From positions 124,001 to 188,000 of the forward strand of contig BDSL01000033.1 in the NCBI GenBank assembly GCA_003116995.1: a stretch of 64,000 bases of DNA, read 5' to 3'. The translations under genes were made by a program, and so were the position numbers. The stretch comes from Yamagishiella unicocca (taxonomy: Eukaryota > Chlorophyta > Chlorophyceae > Chlamydomonadales > Volvocaceae). Positions 1 through 11,586 of this stretch are shown one piece after another (position 1 is the first letter of the stretch; every line of letters starts with the position of its first letter). Below the pieces are notes generated by a model, which did not search any database, was not told the DNA's origin, and saw only the letters and a list, made by a program, of their open reading frames with translations.

Positions 1-1318
1 TTCGTCAGCGCTTTTGCCCATTGCCGCCACCTCCCAATCTGGTTGCAGCCTCCAGGGCAGGGGTACACTGCGCAGGTAACGGCCCCGCCCATGTGTCGAT
101 TCGCGGTTCTTCCTCTACCCCCAGCGATCCAGAGCGAGGAGGTACCTCCCCATCCGTCGCAACTCATGTGTCCGCTAGCGCGCCTCGGCCGCCCCTAATG
201 GTCCGCCCGTCGGTCCCCACCCCCGCGATGGGGTGGTGTCTGGTGCATGCGACCTCATGCGGTGCACCTGACCTCCCGTGGGGCTCAGCCCCACCATGGT
301 GTTTGTCACTTGCACTGGCAAGCAGCTCGGCCATAGATGCTGGCATAATTGTGACCCGCCGTTTCAAGGTGACACAGCGTAAGCAATGTTACAAAGGTAG
401 GTCGCCCACAACCTCCAACCCAGGAGTGAAGAATATATAAGGCGTTGAGGCATACCTAGACACCCGGGGAACGGCCAGGGGATGGAACGCCACGCTATGC
501 AGAGAAGGTAATCTTCTTCCAAGGTTGGACACCAAATGCACAAATATATATGAAAGAGCCTCCCTTAATTTTTTGTCCCAGGAACCACAGTATTGTGACA
601 GTGAGCAAGCGTTTGTGCGTCTCCATTTAGAACTCTATTCGAGGGCAAGCGATGCCGCGTGGCGAGCAGCAGCAGGGTAATTGTTCCCGTTACCTCGACT
701 TTTAAGACGCCCTCAATGTACACCCCCCTGCCGCGGCGGTCGTCCTCCCGATGTCGCGCAGGGGACCCGGTACGCGCCGACAGCGCTTTGTCTCGGCCAC
801 CCCAGTGTCAACGTCAATGGTGCGACCCAACACCGCGAACAACCCCCCCGGCCCGAGCCCCGCAACGTGTTCGGCTCACAGGAGGGCACTACCCAACCAA
901 CATTCACACCGTTGACACGACGCGTCAGGGAATGCCAACGCAGCGCAGAGGCTGTAGTGGCAAGAGAAGGTATAGGCCGGAACACGGACATCATACTGAT
1001 GTACGAGCCCACATCGACAAAACATCAACATCAGGAGTCAACGACTGTACGCGGGTTTTCAAAGGCATTAGTACGACACAGGCCTCTGGCCCGGCGAAGA
1101 GGCCAAACCGCAAAGATGCGAAACCATATCAGATTCCTTCCTGCGACGCACTAAACGCCCAGTTTTAATTGACACGTCGTCGGTGTCCTCGACATGACTC
1201 TCGGACGCCTCACACCTCGAAGCTCGTCGGAGGACCCTAGATTTGCAACCCCTGCCTGCTGCAAGGGAACGGGGCAATATCCGACCACTTGCAGCTTTAC
1301 AATTCAAGCGGCAACCCT
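1..1318. other. Intergenic, no gene recognised
   Basis: Short overlapping open frames exist on both strands, but none has splice logic, domain character or a recognisable product. The right end holds the 3' flank of the carrier-like gene. I see nothing else that can be supported. Confidence 0.6.
1297..1301 (-). terminator. Candidate TGTAA polyadenylation signal
   Basis: On the minus strand TGTAA begins 17 nt after the stop codon of the carrier-like gene. TGTAA is the usual volvocine polyadenylation signal. Here it would give a very short 3' UTR, so a more distal signal is possible. Confidence 0.35.
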
Positions 1319-3879
1319 TTACTTCTTCGACTTGGGGGCCTCTGCGGCCGCCTTCACTTCGGCCGCCTTCTCGGCCGCCGCTTTGTCCGCAGCCTGCTTG
1401 TTCCAGTAATCCTGCCCCAGGCGCCACATGACGCTGAACATAATGCCCTGCGAGGCAAATGAAGGACGAGGAGGCGGGTAAATGGCCCCATAGGTTTGAA
1501 GCACGCCTAAATGCGCGGATCGCACTGCCTTCACTGCAGCACTCAGGTTCCTCGACGGGTCGTGCAAGACAACCCTGCTCCGCGCAACCTGCAGCCCAAC
1601 TGTGACCCGTACGGTGTAATTGGATCCGGGTGCAATCTGGGCATGTGGGTCAGGGAAGGGACATTATGTATCTGTTCCCACGCGCGGCACCAGCAACTGA
1701 TACGAGCCACTACACTGCCGTTCGTAGGGTTTCCTTTTGCGCCGATTTACGTCCTTCCAAGCGGTGGTAACACCCGGAAGGGAAAAGAGACAGCGCGGAC
1801 TCGTGATCGCACTCCTCTTCGGGCAGCCATCATCGCCGCCCCAACAAGCAGGTTCGTCCTGTCGTGCTCTCTGCCGCCAACTCCTTCTAGCAGCCCCCAC
1901 CAACCTGAATGCCGTTGGTGATGAGCTTGGTGCCCAGGCCCCTGAAGAACAGCCCGCTGACACCGTCCTTCTTGATGATTTCCTGCAGGCAATTGGGCGA
2001 GGAGCAGAGCAGTAGCAGTACGTACACACTTCACAACCGTTGTCCAGTCCGACCAGAGGATCAAAGCGACAGCAGGTCTACCGTAAACTGGACATGTGCC
2101 GCCTCCAGTCCGACCAGAGGATCAAAGCGACAGCAGGTCTACAGTAAACTGGACATGTGCCGCCTCCAGTCCGACCAGAGGATCAAAGCGACAGCAGGTC
2201 TACAGTAAACTGGACATGTGCCGCCCCTCCAACTGCTCAACTGTTTGCTACTAGCCTTTTGCACACAACGCCACTCCCCCCACCTCCACGCCGTACGCAC
2301 CTTGACCACCTCCGTGTAGGTGATGGGCACCGTCGCAGTCTGCTTGGTGGTCTTGATGACGCGGATCGAGTTTGAGCAGCAGTCGCTGACGAACGACGAG
2401 CAGAAGCCAATGAAGGCCGATCGCAGCAGCTTCTTGGCCAGGTCGTCATCGTAGCGGGGCAGGTAGTCGTTCAGCGTGTTGTACGTGGCGAACCAGGGGT
2501 AGTGTCCCACGAAGGTGGCGACCGAGGCCGCCAGAGCGCCATGGTACAGCACGGTGGGGCCACCCAGCTTCACCTTGTTGACAAGTGCGTTAAAGCCGTT
2601 CTTGCCCTCCACCTGACAGCATTGGCATCAAAAAATGAGCATACCAGTGAGGACAGGACATCAAAGGCTCTACCAAACAACTGGCCACGGCTTTTCGAAA
2701 TGTCTGTTGCAGGAGTCGCAAGAAAGTTCCTTGCGTGCACCCGATGTAGCTCCGCCCAGAAAACAATACGCCGGGAAGCGGCCGAGCCGGTACTAGGGGC
2801 GGCTTCTGGAACCAGCGAGGTACGACAGCTCACTACATGCGCTCAGCCGTAAGGCAGCGCTCGCGCCGCCCTGCCTCCACGACCCACGGGACCCCACCTG
2901 CAGGATGGTTTTGCACGCGTCCACCGGCATGAGGACGATGCGGAAGGCGCCCGCGGCCAGGGATGCGGCGACCGTCTTGAACGCCACCGGAATGTCCACG
3001 TCCTCCAGCACGGCCAGCACGCCAGTGTTGGCGGCGGTGTCACCGAAGCGCGACAGGGGGCCCTGTGAGCGGTGCGGGTGCGGGAGGGGGAAGACCTTGG
3101 GCTCCAGGCTTACAGAAGCCGTCATCGGTCCATCGCAAGCCACCGGGCAAGGCGCTCTGAGACATGCTTGACTGCTGCATGCCCTGGTACTGGGTGTTGG
3201 AGCGCTGGCAAAGATAGCAAACTAGCGCGATGCAACACCCGTTGTCTGAGTGACCCACGGCTCGCTGGCTTAACCTTATCGAATCAACAAATATAATGAA
3301 TATACGGAATATAGAACAGCTGCCTACCTGGATCAGCGCCGGTGCCAGGCCTTGGTAGAAGCGCGGGATGCCGCCCTGGGAGTACAGCGTCTGCAGCGCT
3401 ACCAGCGTGGTGGTTCCGTAGCGGTACTGGTAGTTAATGGTCGTGCGCAACCACATGAGCGAGAGGACCTGGATGCCCATAGCAACCATGCCCGGCACCC
3501 CGCCAGATAACGCCTTCTTCCCAGCAAGGGACAAGATTTCTCCGAGAGACTTCTTGGGCTTGACCGCTGCAGTGCCCGATGGCTGCTTAGCAGGTGCTGC
3601 CATGGTAACAGCAGCCAGGCTGAGGCTAGCGAACGGAGCCGCGGCGACGCGTGAGCGCGCCATTGCGCGACGAGAAGCCAGCTTTCGCCCCGCAACGGCA
3701 GACCCGCGAGTGGTGAAGGAGCAAGGTGCAGCGGTTAGAAGGCTGCCCATTTGCACCATAGCCGGAGGACCTCCCTTCAGGGCCTGGCCAAGCCGAAAGG
3801 ACTCATTCCCGTGCTCCTGTGCGAACGCGAACTGTGGTGCCGCGCATACGAGAGCCTGAGAAGAGCTCGAGAAGGCCAT
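1319..3879 (-). CDS. Mitochondrial-carrier-like (SLC25-type) protein with N-terminal targeting extension
   Basis: The model has five exons on the minus strand, in transcription order 3879-3328, 3062-2898, 2612-2301, 1982-1905 and 1447-1319. All junctions are GT-AG and in phase 0, giving 411 aa. Residues 1-90 are rich in Ala, Ser and Arg and look like an organelle transit peptide, so an envelope or inner-membrane location is inferred. The region from about residue 115 shows carrier-like repeats. The motif PVDACK at about 230-235 fits the PxDxxK carrier signature, while the other two repeats are degenerate. The C-terminal tail is Lys/Ala-rich and charged. The start is the ATG at 3879; the upstream in-frame GTG was not used. 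The substrate cannot be predicted. The third intron carries a 61-bp minisatellite. Confidence 0.8.
2043..2225. repeat. 61-bp minisatellite, 3 copies, inside an intron
   Basis: The segment beginning CCAGTCCGACCAGAGG starts at 2044, 2105 and 2166, giving three nearly identical 61-bp units. The array lies in the intron at 1983-2300 of the carrier-like gene, next to the acceptor-donor interval between its third and fourth exons. Confidence 0.9.
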
Positions 3880-4916
3880 TTTTATTGGCACACTTGTAAT
3901 TGGTGTGTAACGACTTCAACAGAGGACGGCCTAATTTCAACTAGCGAGTTTCCTTGCTGCCGTGCGACGTACGGAAAAAGTCGGCGACCCCTAGAAAGGG
4001 GCCCACGAGACAGCGTTGAGGCACTGGCAGAGGCATGATTGGAGTGCTTATTCGCCCAGGGTGACATATTGTGGACGTTTGGAGCTTCGCTATTTAACTC
4101 CGCGGAGACCAAAGATTGCATTATATATGTGCGCGCTGTGAACTTCACGATACAACCGTGTACTCAATACGCGAATCGACATTACCTGGTGTGCGGGCTA
4201 GGTAACAATCTGGCTCGGTCGGCCTCACGAACCATCGCAAACTTCACGATTGCAAGCATTGCAAGCGCATGTGCGATCCAATGTTCCGTTGCGAAAGTCA
4301 ACCAACATCACACCAACCCCGCGTGCGATGGGACCCCACCGTAAATATATCACAACCAGCCGTCAACCTCTCAAATGCACGCCAAGTAGGCAATGGAGCG
4401 CAAATCACATTGCAATAACAACAATCCAACTCAGCCGAGATGACGCGAAATCCTTATGACCACGTGGAAGTTAGTAACGCCTGCGGCGCGCGGTCACGAG
4501 TATTCGTGCTTGCCAAACAGCGGAAATACCCGCTTTATTGTTTTACGCGTCATTGCGCCATTGCATCGAGAGTCCAAGGGATCGTCAGTCTACAGCCAGC
4601 TGAGCCAGCCTTTCCACCTGCCGCCAACCAGGTTAATCCGTCTTAGCCCTTTCAAAGGCGCATCTGCATGCCTTCGCTGCCCCACCCTTTCCCTTACCCA
4701 CCCGCCCGCTCCGGCCGTCCATTATTGTATGCTCGTTCCAACTTCAAAGAATTCTCGACGACGTGTTACGACTGCCAGGTCTTTCAATACCCCAGTCGGC
4801 AACACCGCAGACCTTCCCATGCACGCGCTGGCCATCGCTGGCATCAGCCAAATCCCCCCGGCAACGTCAGTTGCAGTTACATCGTCGGACATCTCCGGAC
4901 GCGGCGACATGACACA
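3880..4916. other. Spacer between two minus-strand genes; promoter side of the carrier-like gene
   Basis: No coding exon was recognised. The stretch is less GC-rich than the genes. It includes TATATA at about 4122-4127, about 245 bp upstream of the carrier-like start codon, which could be part of its promoter. The right end contains the 3' end of the next gene. Confidence 0.45.
4877..4881 (-). terminator. Candidate TGTAA polyadenylation signal
   Basis: TGTAA on the minus strand lies 35 nt after the stop codon of the large poly-Q gene. This matches the volvocine polyadenylation consensus. Confidence 0.4.
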
Positions 4917-7900
4917 TCAAGCCGCCTGGAGTGCGCCCAGGCGAGCGCTGCCGCCGCTCTCCCCCGCTGGCTCGTTGCCCACACCGCCGCCAACCGCCAT
5001 CGCCGCCCCAGACTCGCGTGCTGCCAGAAACGCCCCGAACGAGTGCTGGTACGAGTCTCTCGTCGCTGCCGTGGACGGCCGCAGGTGCAGCACCCTCTCT
5101 CGGAGCATCTTGGCGTGTGCTCGCTGCTCCGCCTGGCGCTGCGTCAGCTCATCGGCCATGATGGCGACCTGCGAGTGTGCGGCGGGAGTTGGGGGGTGGA
5201 AGTCCTGACAGAGTGGAAGGGGGGTGACGCCACCTCGCGCACTCGCTCCCGAGGGCTTCTCCCACGTTCACTCAACGCACGTACCGCAGAGTACGAATAT
5301 TGTTGATGTGCCGGCAACATGGACCGCCCCACGGGTCTGGCATCCACGGGTCTTCCTCGAAAGCCCCACCCCGCCCCGCGCCGCCCCCGCCCGGCCCCGC
5401 CAACGCCCCCCCCAGCGCCCTCCCGCCCTCCTCACGTTCATCCTCGTCGCCGTGACGGCGTCCGAATACCCGACCGGCTCGCTGCTCCGGATGCGCATGG
5501 GGCTGCGCACCGCCACCACGGACCCAGGCGCCCCCCCTGATGCCGAGTAGTCGGCTGAGGAGTTGCGCCGCCACACCCGGCCGTCCACACTGCAGCTCCC
5601 GGCAAGGTGCCCCTCTGCGGCCGGTGCCTCCCCCGTGACCGAGGGCAGCCCGCTGCTGGCGTTGTGGTGGTCCTCGCCGCTGCTGGCTGGGGTGGCGGTG
5701 CCGGGGGAGAGGGTGTAGGGGTGTGGTAGCGCTAGGGCGCCCTCCTGAGTCACCAGGCTTACGGGGGAGCTGCTGTAGAAGGTGCGCTGAGGGGGCGGAG
5801 TGGGGTGGCAGGAGGGTGGTTGAAGGGGTGGTTCAGGACAAGTGGATGCCACGGCTGCGGAGCAGGCCCCACTACAGTCACGGGTATAGCTTGCATACGT
5901 GTACCAATATTTGACACACGATGAAAAGAAACCGGACTGCAGCCATCGATGGGTTGCCTGGGCGATACAGAGCACCCTTAGGCCTCAGCGCCTGACCCAC
6001 CCAACCCAACGATCCCAGGGGCTGTGTATGCGGGCAGCTGGACACTGCCGCTCCAAGAAAGCAGGAAGGACCGCCCCACCCCAGGCAGCAGGAAAGAGAA
6101 CAGGGCATCCCTCCCCAGCAACCCAAAGCAGTGCGCAGGCGACCCACCAGCTTGTTGCTCATCGCTGCATTGGGCAGAATAACGCCGCCGGCTGGGGACC
6201 CCCCTGGAGCGCCTGAGAAGCGCCGGCTGCTGCCGCCGACACCTCCGGACCCGGCCCCCGCGCCGGACGCAACCGCAGCGCCGTTCGCGGCTCGGTGGCT
6301 GCTGGATGCGGTGCTGCTCGGCCGCAGCGATGAGCGGGGGGTCTGCGACAGCCCCGGCGAGGAGGGGGCGGACACCCAGCGGCTGCCTAGGCCCGCACCG
6401 CCGCTGCCCCCACCGCCCTGGACGGGCCCCGTGGGGCTCGATAGCGCTGCGGACGTCATGGTCGGAGATGCCAGCGCCTGCTGGTAAGGGTGCTGATCAT
6501 CCCAGGGCTGGTGGGGTGGCAGGTGCAAGCTGTCCGGCAGGTTGGGCGGTGGCGGAGCAGGCTGGTTCGAGGGCCAGACGGAGCGGGCCACGGCGGGTGC
6601 CCCGGCGGCGGCATTGCGTGCGGATGCCAGGCGGCGAGCGATGACGCCCCCAAGCGCACCCGCCGGTGTTGCAGGAAGGGGCATGGAGGAGTGGGAAAGT
6701 GTTCTCGGCGTGTCGGGTGTAGTGGGGGGGGAGGTGGGGGCAGCGGGCGGGTAGCGCCCGCCGGCGTTGCCCGCATCGCCGGACTGCGTCGGCGGCCAGG
6801 CGGCAGCGGGTCCGCTGTGACCCGCGTCGGCGTCGCCGCTGGCTGACCTGACGTCGCCGTCGCCGTCGGAGGCAATGTGCGGTACGATGTAGCTTAGCGC
6901 GGCGGCGGCGGCGGGGCCCATGTACGGCGCAAAGCGCTCCATGGAAGCCCCTACCTGGTAGTTGTGGTGGTGGTGGTTGTGATGTTGGCCGGCTGCCGCC
7001 GCCGCCGTTGGCGGACGCGCGCGGCGCCCCGATGGCGAGTACGGCGGCGAGCCGGTGGAGCTGCAGCTGCCGTTGTGGCTGCGCGGCGTGTGTGTGTGCG
7101 GGGGGAGGGGTCCGGGGGAGTTGGGCTGCCTCGCCGGCAGGAGCAGGGCGTGGACGTTGGGGTCAGCCAGGCGGTAGGCGGCTGCAGCGAATGCCACCAC
7201 CACCTGCGCCTGTGCCGCCGCATTGGGGGGCTGCTGCTGGTGCAAGTGCTTCACGCCGGCTCCGGAACCCGCTACCGAGCTCCCCTGAGTGAAGGACCCG
7301 GGCTGCGAGGTGGGGGTGGAGGCGGCCTGGGTGTGCATGGGTAGTGGCGGCACAGCTGGTGGGGGCTGCTGGACGCCCGAGGACCAGCCAGCCGCGGTGG
7401 GTAAGGAGCCGGGAGCAGTGGACTGGCTGGGGCGGCGGAACGGGCCCCTGGCGACGCGGGAGCCGTCGGGACCGATGGAGCCTGCGCCTGGTTCCGTCTG
7501 CACCGCGTGCCCCACCACGCACACCGGTTGCATATACTCCAGCAGCTGCAGGTCGATGGTGGGTGCAATGAGTGGCGGCAGCGGGGGTGGCGGCATGAGG
7601 CCGGGTATGGGGCTGGAGGTGGACACCCGGGCAGGGTCGCCGCCGCCGCGGCCGCTACGGTACGACCCGGGCGCCGCGGGGCCACTGCTGGCGACCGCGG
7701 GGGCCTTGCTACTGCCGGCCGCGGTGGATACTGGCGGAATTTGGCCATCGCCCCCCCTGGCGGAGTCGGGCGGTGCTGCTGCCGCCGCAGATTCTTGACT
7801 GGCTGTGCTGGCGGCGGCAGCATCAGGCCTGCAAGGATGGATTTGGTTGGCCAGGAGGAGTCACAGAGGTGCAGGACGACATGATCGGGGTGGACCCACG

Positions 7901-10900
7901 CGCGGTGCCCCTGATGCATGGACGGCAGACCCCAACAAACTGGAACCCTAAGCAACCGCATCCGCCCGACCTCGGCGTTTCTGCGCCCGCTCACCCGCCA
8001 GTCCCCTCTGCCGCTCCTCCGCCCTGTTCGCTCCGAGTGAGGACCGCCTCGGCGCCCTCCCAGCCCGCAGCCGCCAGCAGCTGCCCGGCCGCCGCCGCAG
8101 CGCTGGCGGATGTGGCCACCAGAACCTTCTCCTGGTGGGCGAGGTAGCGGGCGGCCTAGGGGGCGGAGGAGATGGAGGCGGGGGAGGCGTCAGGGGGCGC
8201 AGGAGTGGTAGGCTGCTGGAGGCCTCCCATGCCAGGCAGTGCCGCGACAAGGGAAATCGAGATGAGCTGAAATCACTCGGGGGGGGCCCGCCCTGCCCTC
8301 GACACAGCACAGTGCACACACCAACAAACCCCAAACGGACGCACTATTAAGACAGGCCCGCAGCAGCAGCACCGAAGAGGACGCGCCCCGTCGTACCAGG
8401 TCGTGCATATACTCCTCGTACATCAGTACACCTCCGTCGTTGCCATCCCGCCCGCCGACAGCTCCAGCCAGCATGTCAGCACCCATGGCGACGGCGGCGG
8501 GGGCGCGACCGCGCTGTATGAGGCAGATAAGGGTTTGAAGGGGGGCGGACGGCGATTCAAGTTATTGGGTTGTTGACGCCAAGACGAGGATGAAGGTCAG
8601 ATATATGTAGGATCAAGGCAGAGCGTTTGAAGATCAGCGGCGACAGACGGGCGGCAGCAGCAGCCCCCGGCCAACCCTTCCAAACCCCTTGGCGGGCCTT
8701 TGCTAGGAATCCGCTACTCTCGACCCACTCCCCGCAACAGGGCCTACCACTCCACTGCCACCCGCTTGGGTGGACCCCTCCCGCCGGCCCCTGCGGCGGT
8801 TCTTGCGCCACTCCTCCAGGGTGGCTGGGTCAGGACGCCTTGACGCATTGCGGAGGTAATCGGCTAGGGTGGAGCGGATGCCTGCGGGCAAGGGGGGGTA
8901 TGAGAGGAAACCCGTGGCCGCGGGTGGAGGTTGAGATGGGGAAGGAGCAGGCGGGCCGGTTGTGTAACGACCCCACGGGCGTTTGGAGGTGGGCATTTGG
9001 GAGCGCCGCTGCCCCTGCCCGGTTGGGGCACCACGCCCCTCACGCCCCTCACAACTCCGGCCCCAGCCCTGTGCCAAAACCGACTCACCGCTGACGTCCA
9101 CCCGGCTGAAATGCGGCAGTCGGAAGGCATCACGGCGGCTGCTGGAGGAGCCACCATCAGCGGGCGACTCCCCTCGGGAGCCAGTGACCCGGTGCACAGT
9201 GGCCAGGTGGGAGCTGGAGGGTTGGGCGGGGTTGGAGGGCTTGAGGGGGGGTGTGGGTGCTGCCAGCACCGTCCAAGCGGAGGAAATGGGTGCGGTCCCA
9301 GCCACAGCCCCAGTCGCAGTCCCAGGCGGAGGGAGGCGGGGGTCCGGGTAGGGGTCGGACGATGCCTGCGGGCTGAGCTGTGGGGTCGGCCCGTCTGGCT
9401 GCTGTGGGAATGATGGCGGTGGCTGCTGCCTGCCGCGGAACTTCTGCAGCAGGCGGGTGAAGGCCGCCTCACTGGCCTCCATCTGTTGCACGTCTCTGAG
9501 CACCGACTGGGGATGGGAGGGGAGGGGGTGGGTGAAGGGGAGGAGCAGGAGGGGAGGCTTGGGGACGCGGTCGGTGCATATGGGCCTTTGGTGCTTGATG
9601 GCGGGCAAGACCCGGGGTCGGGCGGGTCCGGCGCAATGGCACTTCCCCCCCCGCAGCTACCTTCCTGGCCCCCTGCCCCCCCGCCGCCCCCCGCTGCCCC
9701 CAGCTCGCTCACCTCCAGCAGGTCTACGTACTGGATCACCTCCACGCCTGCAGGGGAAGCATGAAGAGGGACAAGGGTCAGGGGAAGCAAGTGGGAGGGC
9801 TCAACATTTTGCACCCGCTCGGCTTAGCACGAGGGCTCATCGCCTTGCCCTACCCACCTCACACCCACATACGAGCAGTTGCTACCTCCCTCTCCCCTGC
9901 CCTCCCTCTCCCCTGCCCTCGCTGTCCCCTGGCCTCCCTCTTCCCTGCCCTCCCTGTCCCCTGCCCTCCCTGTCCACTGCCTTCTCGCCGTCCCGCCGCA
10001 CCCCTCTCACCGATGGACCACATGTCCGCCAGGTCAAACATGGCGTCAAAGAAATGCGGGAAGTCCATGTGTGGCAGGCCCTCATTGTCGTCCACCCAAT
10101 CGCCGCTTGGATCGTACTCCGGATCTGATGTGATGCCGAAACGGGGCAGCAGCACCTGAGGGGGCCCCGGGGGAGGAACGGTGAGAGGCAAGGAGGGCGG
10201 GTGGAGGGTAAACTGGTGAAGTAGCAAAGGCGAGAGAGAGGGTGGTGACACCAACGAGTCTGCCGGAGTCAAACAGAGTGACCTAGGCCAGGCCGCAGAC
10301 TCCCTCATGCGCACTCCACCCCTCCTTCCATTCCACCTCCCCTTTCTACCGCAATGGCCCACCCTTCCCACGACCCCCTCAACCTACCCATGTAATCGCC
10401 ACCACCATGGCCGAGTATACGGGCTGGTCCAGCACCGCTACCTGCACGTCCACGCCGCCGCCCGCGCTGCCGCTTTCGCTGTAGACAGCTCCGCCCTCTC
10501 CATCATCGCCCAACCCCTCCCTGGACGGCATCGTCCAAATAGAGGATGTGGCCATCTCCCCGCCCAGCTGTTGAGCGTCGCCCTCCGGACCTGAATCCGC
10601 AGCCGCGACATCCGCGGCCTGGCCCAGCAGAGGCGCTGCAGCCTCCCCGTCCGCCTTCCCTTCCTCGATCCCCCCTTCCGGCTGCTGCTGTTGTTGCTGC
10701 TGCTCTTGCTGCTCATGCTGCTGTTGCTGCTGTTCCTTCTGCTCGTTCTCCTGCGGCTGCTGCTGCTGCTGCTGCCGCTCCTCCTCCTCCTTCTGCTCCT
10801 GCTGCCGCTGGTGGTGGTGCGGCTGCTTTTGTTGTTTTTGCTGCTGCCGCTGCTGCTGCTGCTGCCGCTCCTCCTCCTCCTGCTGCTCCTGCTGCAGCTG

Positions 10901-11586
10901 GTGGTGGTGCGGCTGCTGCTGACTCGGCTGCGCCACCACCGCCGGGGTACCCGGCTGCACCTTGGGCAGCCAGAGCCACCAGCACCGCACCGCCTCCAGC
11001 AGCGCGGGGTCGGACCGGTTGGCGTCGCGGCGGGTCACCTGGTCCTCGCAGTACATGTCGCTGCCCCCCTGCTGCACGTAGTTGATGGCGGCCAGGTCCC
11101 GGGGCTCCCGCACCCCCACACACACTTGCAGGCCGCCATGGAGGGCCTGGAGGGCGTCGGTACGTGGCGCTAAGTCGTAACACGAAGGATGGGGTGCGTG
11201 AGGAGGTGCGCGTCTATGGGTCCGGCAGGGCAGGCCAGGCCAGCTCGTGAGCGGTTACTGGTCGAGCCCGAAACTCCCGACAGCTTATGGTCACTTCGCC
11301 GGACAGCCCTTACGTCCCGACCGCGCGCGTGTTGTCAACGAATGTAGCTTAGCGCTCCTGACACGTCCTGTCCGCTTGGAACAACCGCAGCAGGCTCCAC
11401 CGCTGCCGGTGGCGCGCTAGCGGCGTATTTTTGTGTCACAGTGGAGGCATGCTGTCGGTTGGACAACTCCCAACTGCCCGGCCCCTACCCGGCCCCGGCC
11501 CATGCCGCCCTCCCCCTGCTCCCACCTGGTCCTCCTGGTTCTCCCGCTGGAAGTCCTTCTGGTCCTCATCAGCTAGCTGCAACACC
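4917..11586 (-). CDS. Large poly-Q / poly-Pro protein with a flagellar-protein-like conserved block (5' end unresolved)
   Basis: Eleven phase-consistent exons were found on the minus strand: 11586-11526, 11146-10388, 10155-10011, 9747-9713, 9506-9089, 8881-8748, 8513-8397, 8155-7995, 7828-6148, 5786-5436 and 5168-4917. They encode about 1370 aa. The first listed exon starts in mid-codon, so at least one upstream exon is missing; it probably lies within about 11.6-12.0 kb. The N-terminal part carries a long glutamine/glutamate tract (plus strand about 10680-10925). The next two exons carry a conserved-looking block containing DWVDDNEGLPHMDF, FDLADMW and VIQYVDLL. From memory, this pattern recurs in uncharacterised algal and protist flagella-associated proteins; that link is inference. 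The 1.7-kb exon is low-complexity Pro/Ala/Ser/His. The C-terminal 83 aa are charged and probably helical. No enzyme motif was seen. Confidence 0.75.
10680..10925 (-). repeat. Coding trinucleotide tract (poly-Gln/Glu)
   Basis: The minus strand reads as interrupted CAG runs mixed with GAG, CAC and AAG. It encodes long Gln stretches with Glu and His in the large gene. The plus strand reads as CTG repeats and produces long spurious Leu and Ala frames. Confidence 0.9.

Noticed and set aside
10546..11183. Long Leu- or Ala-rich frames opposite the poly-Q exon
   Set aside because: They are antisense and shifted readings of the CAG/CTG tract; the minus-strand Q-rich frame has matching splice phases.
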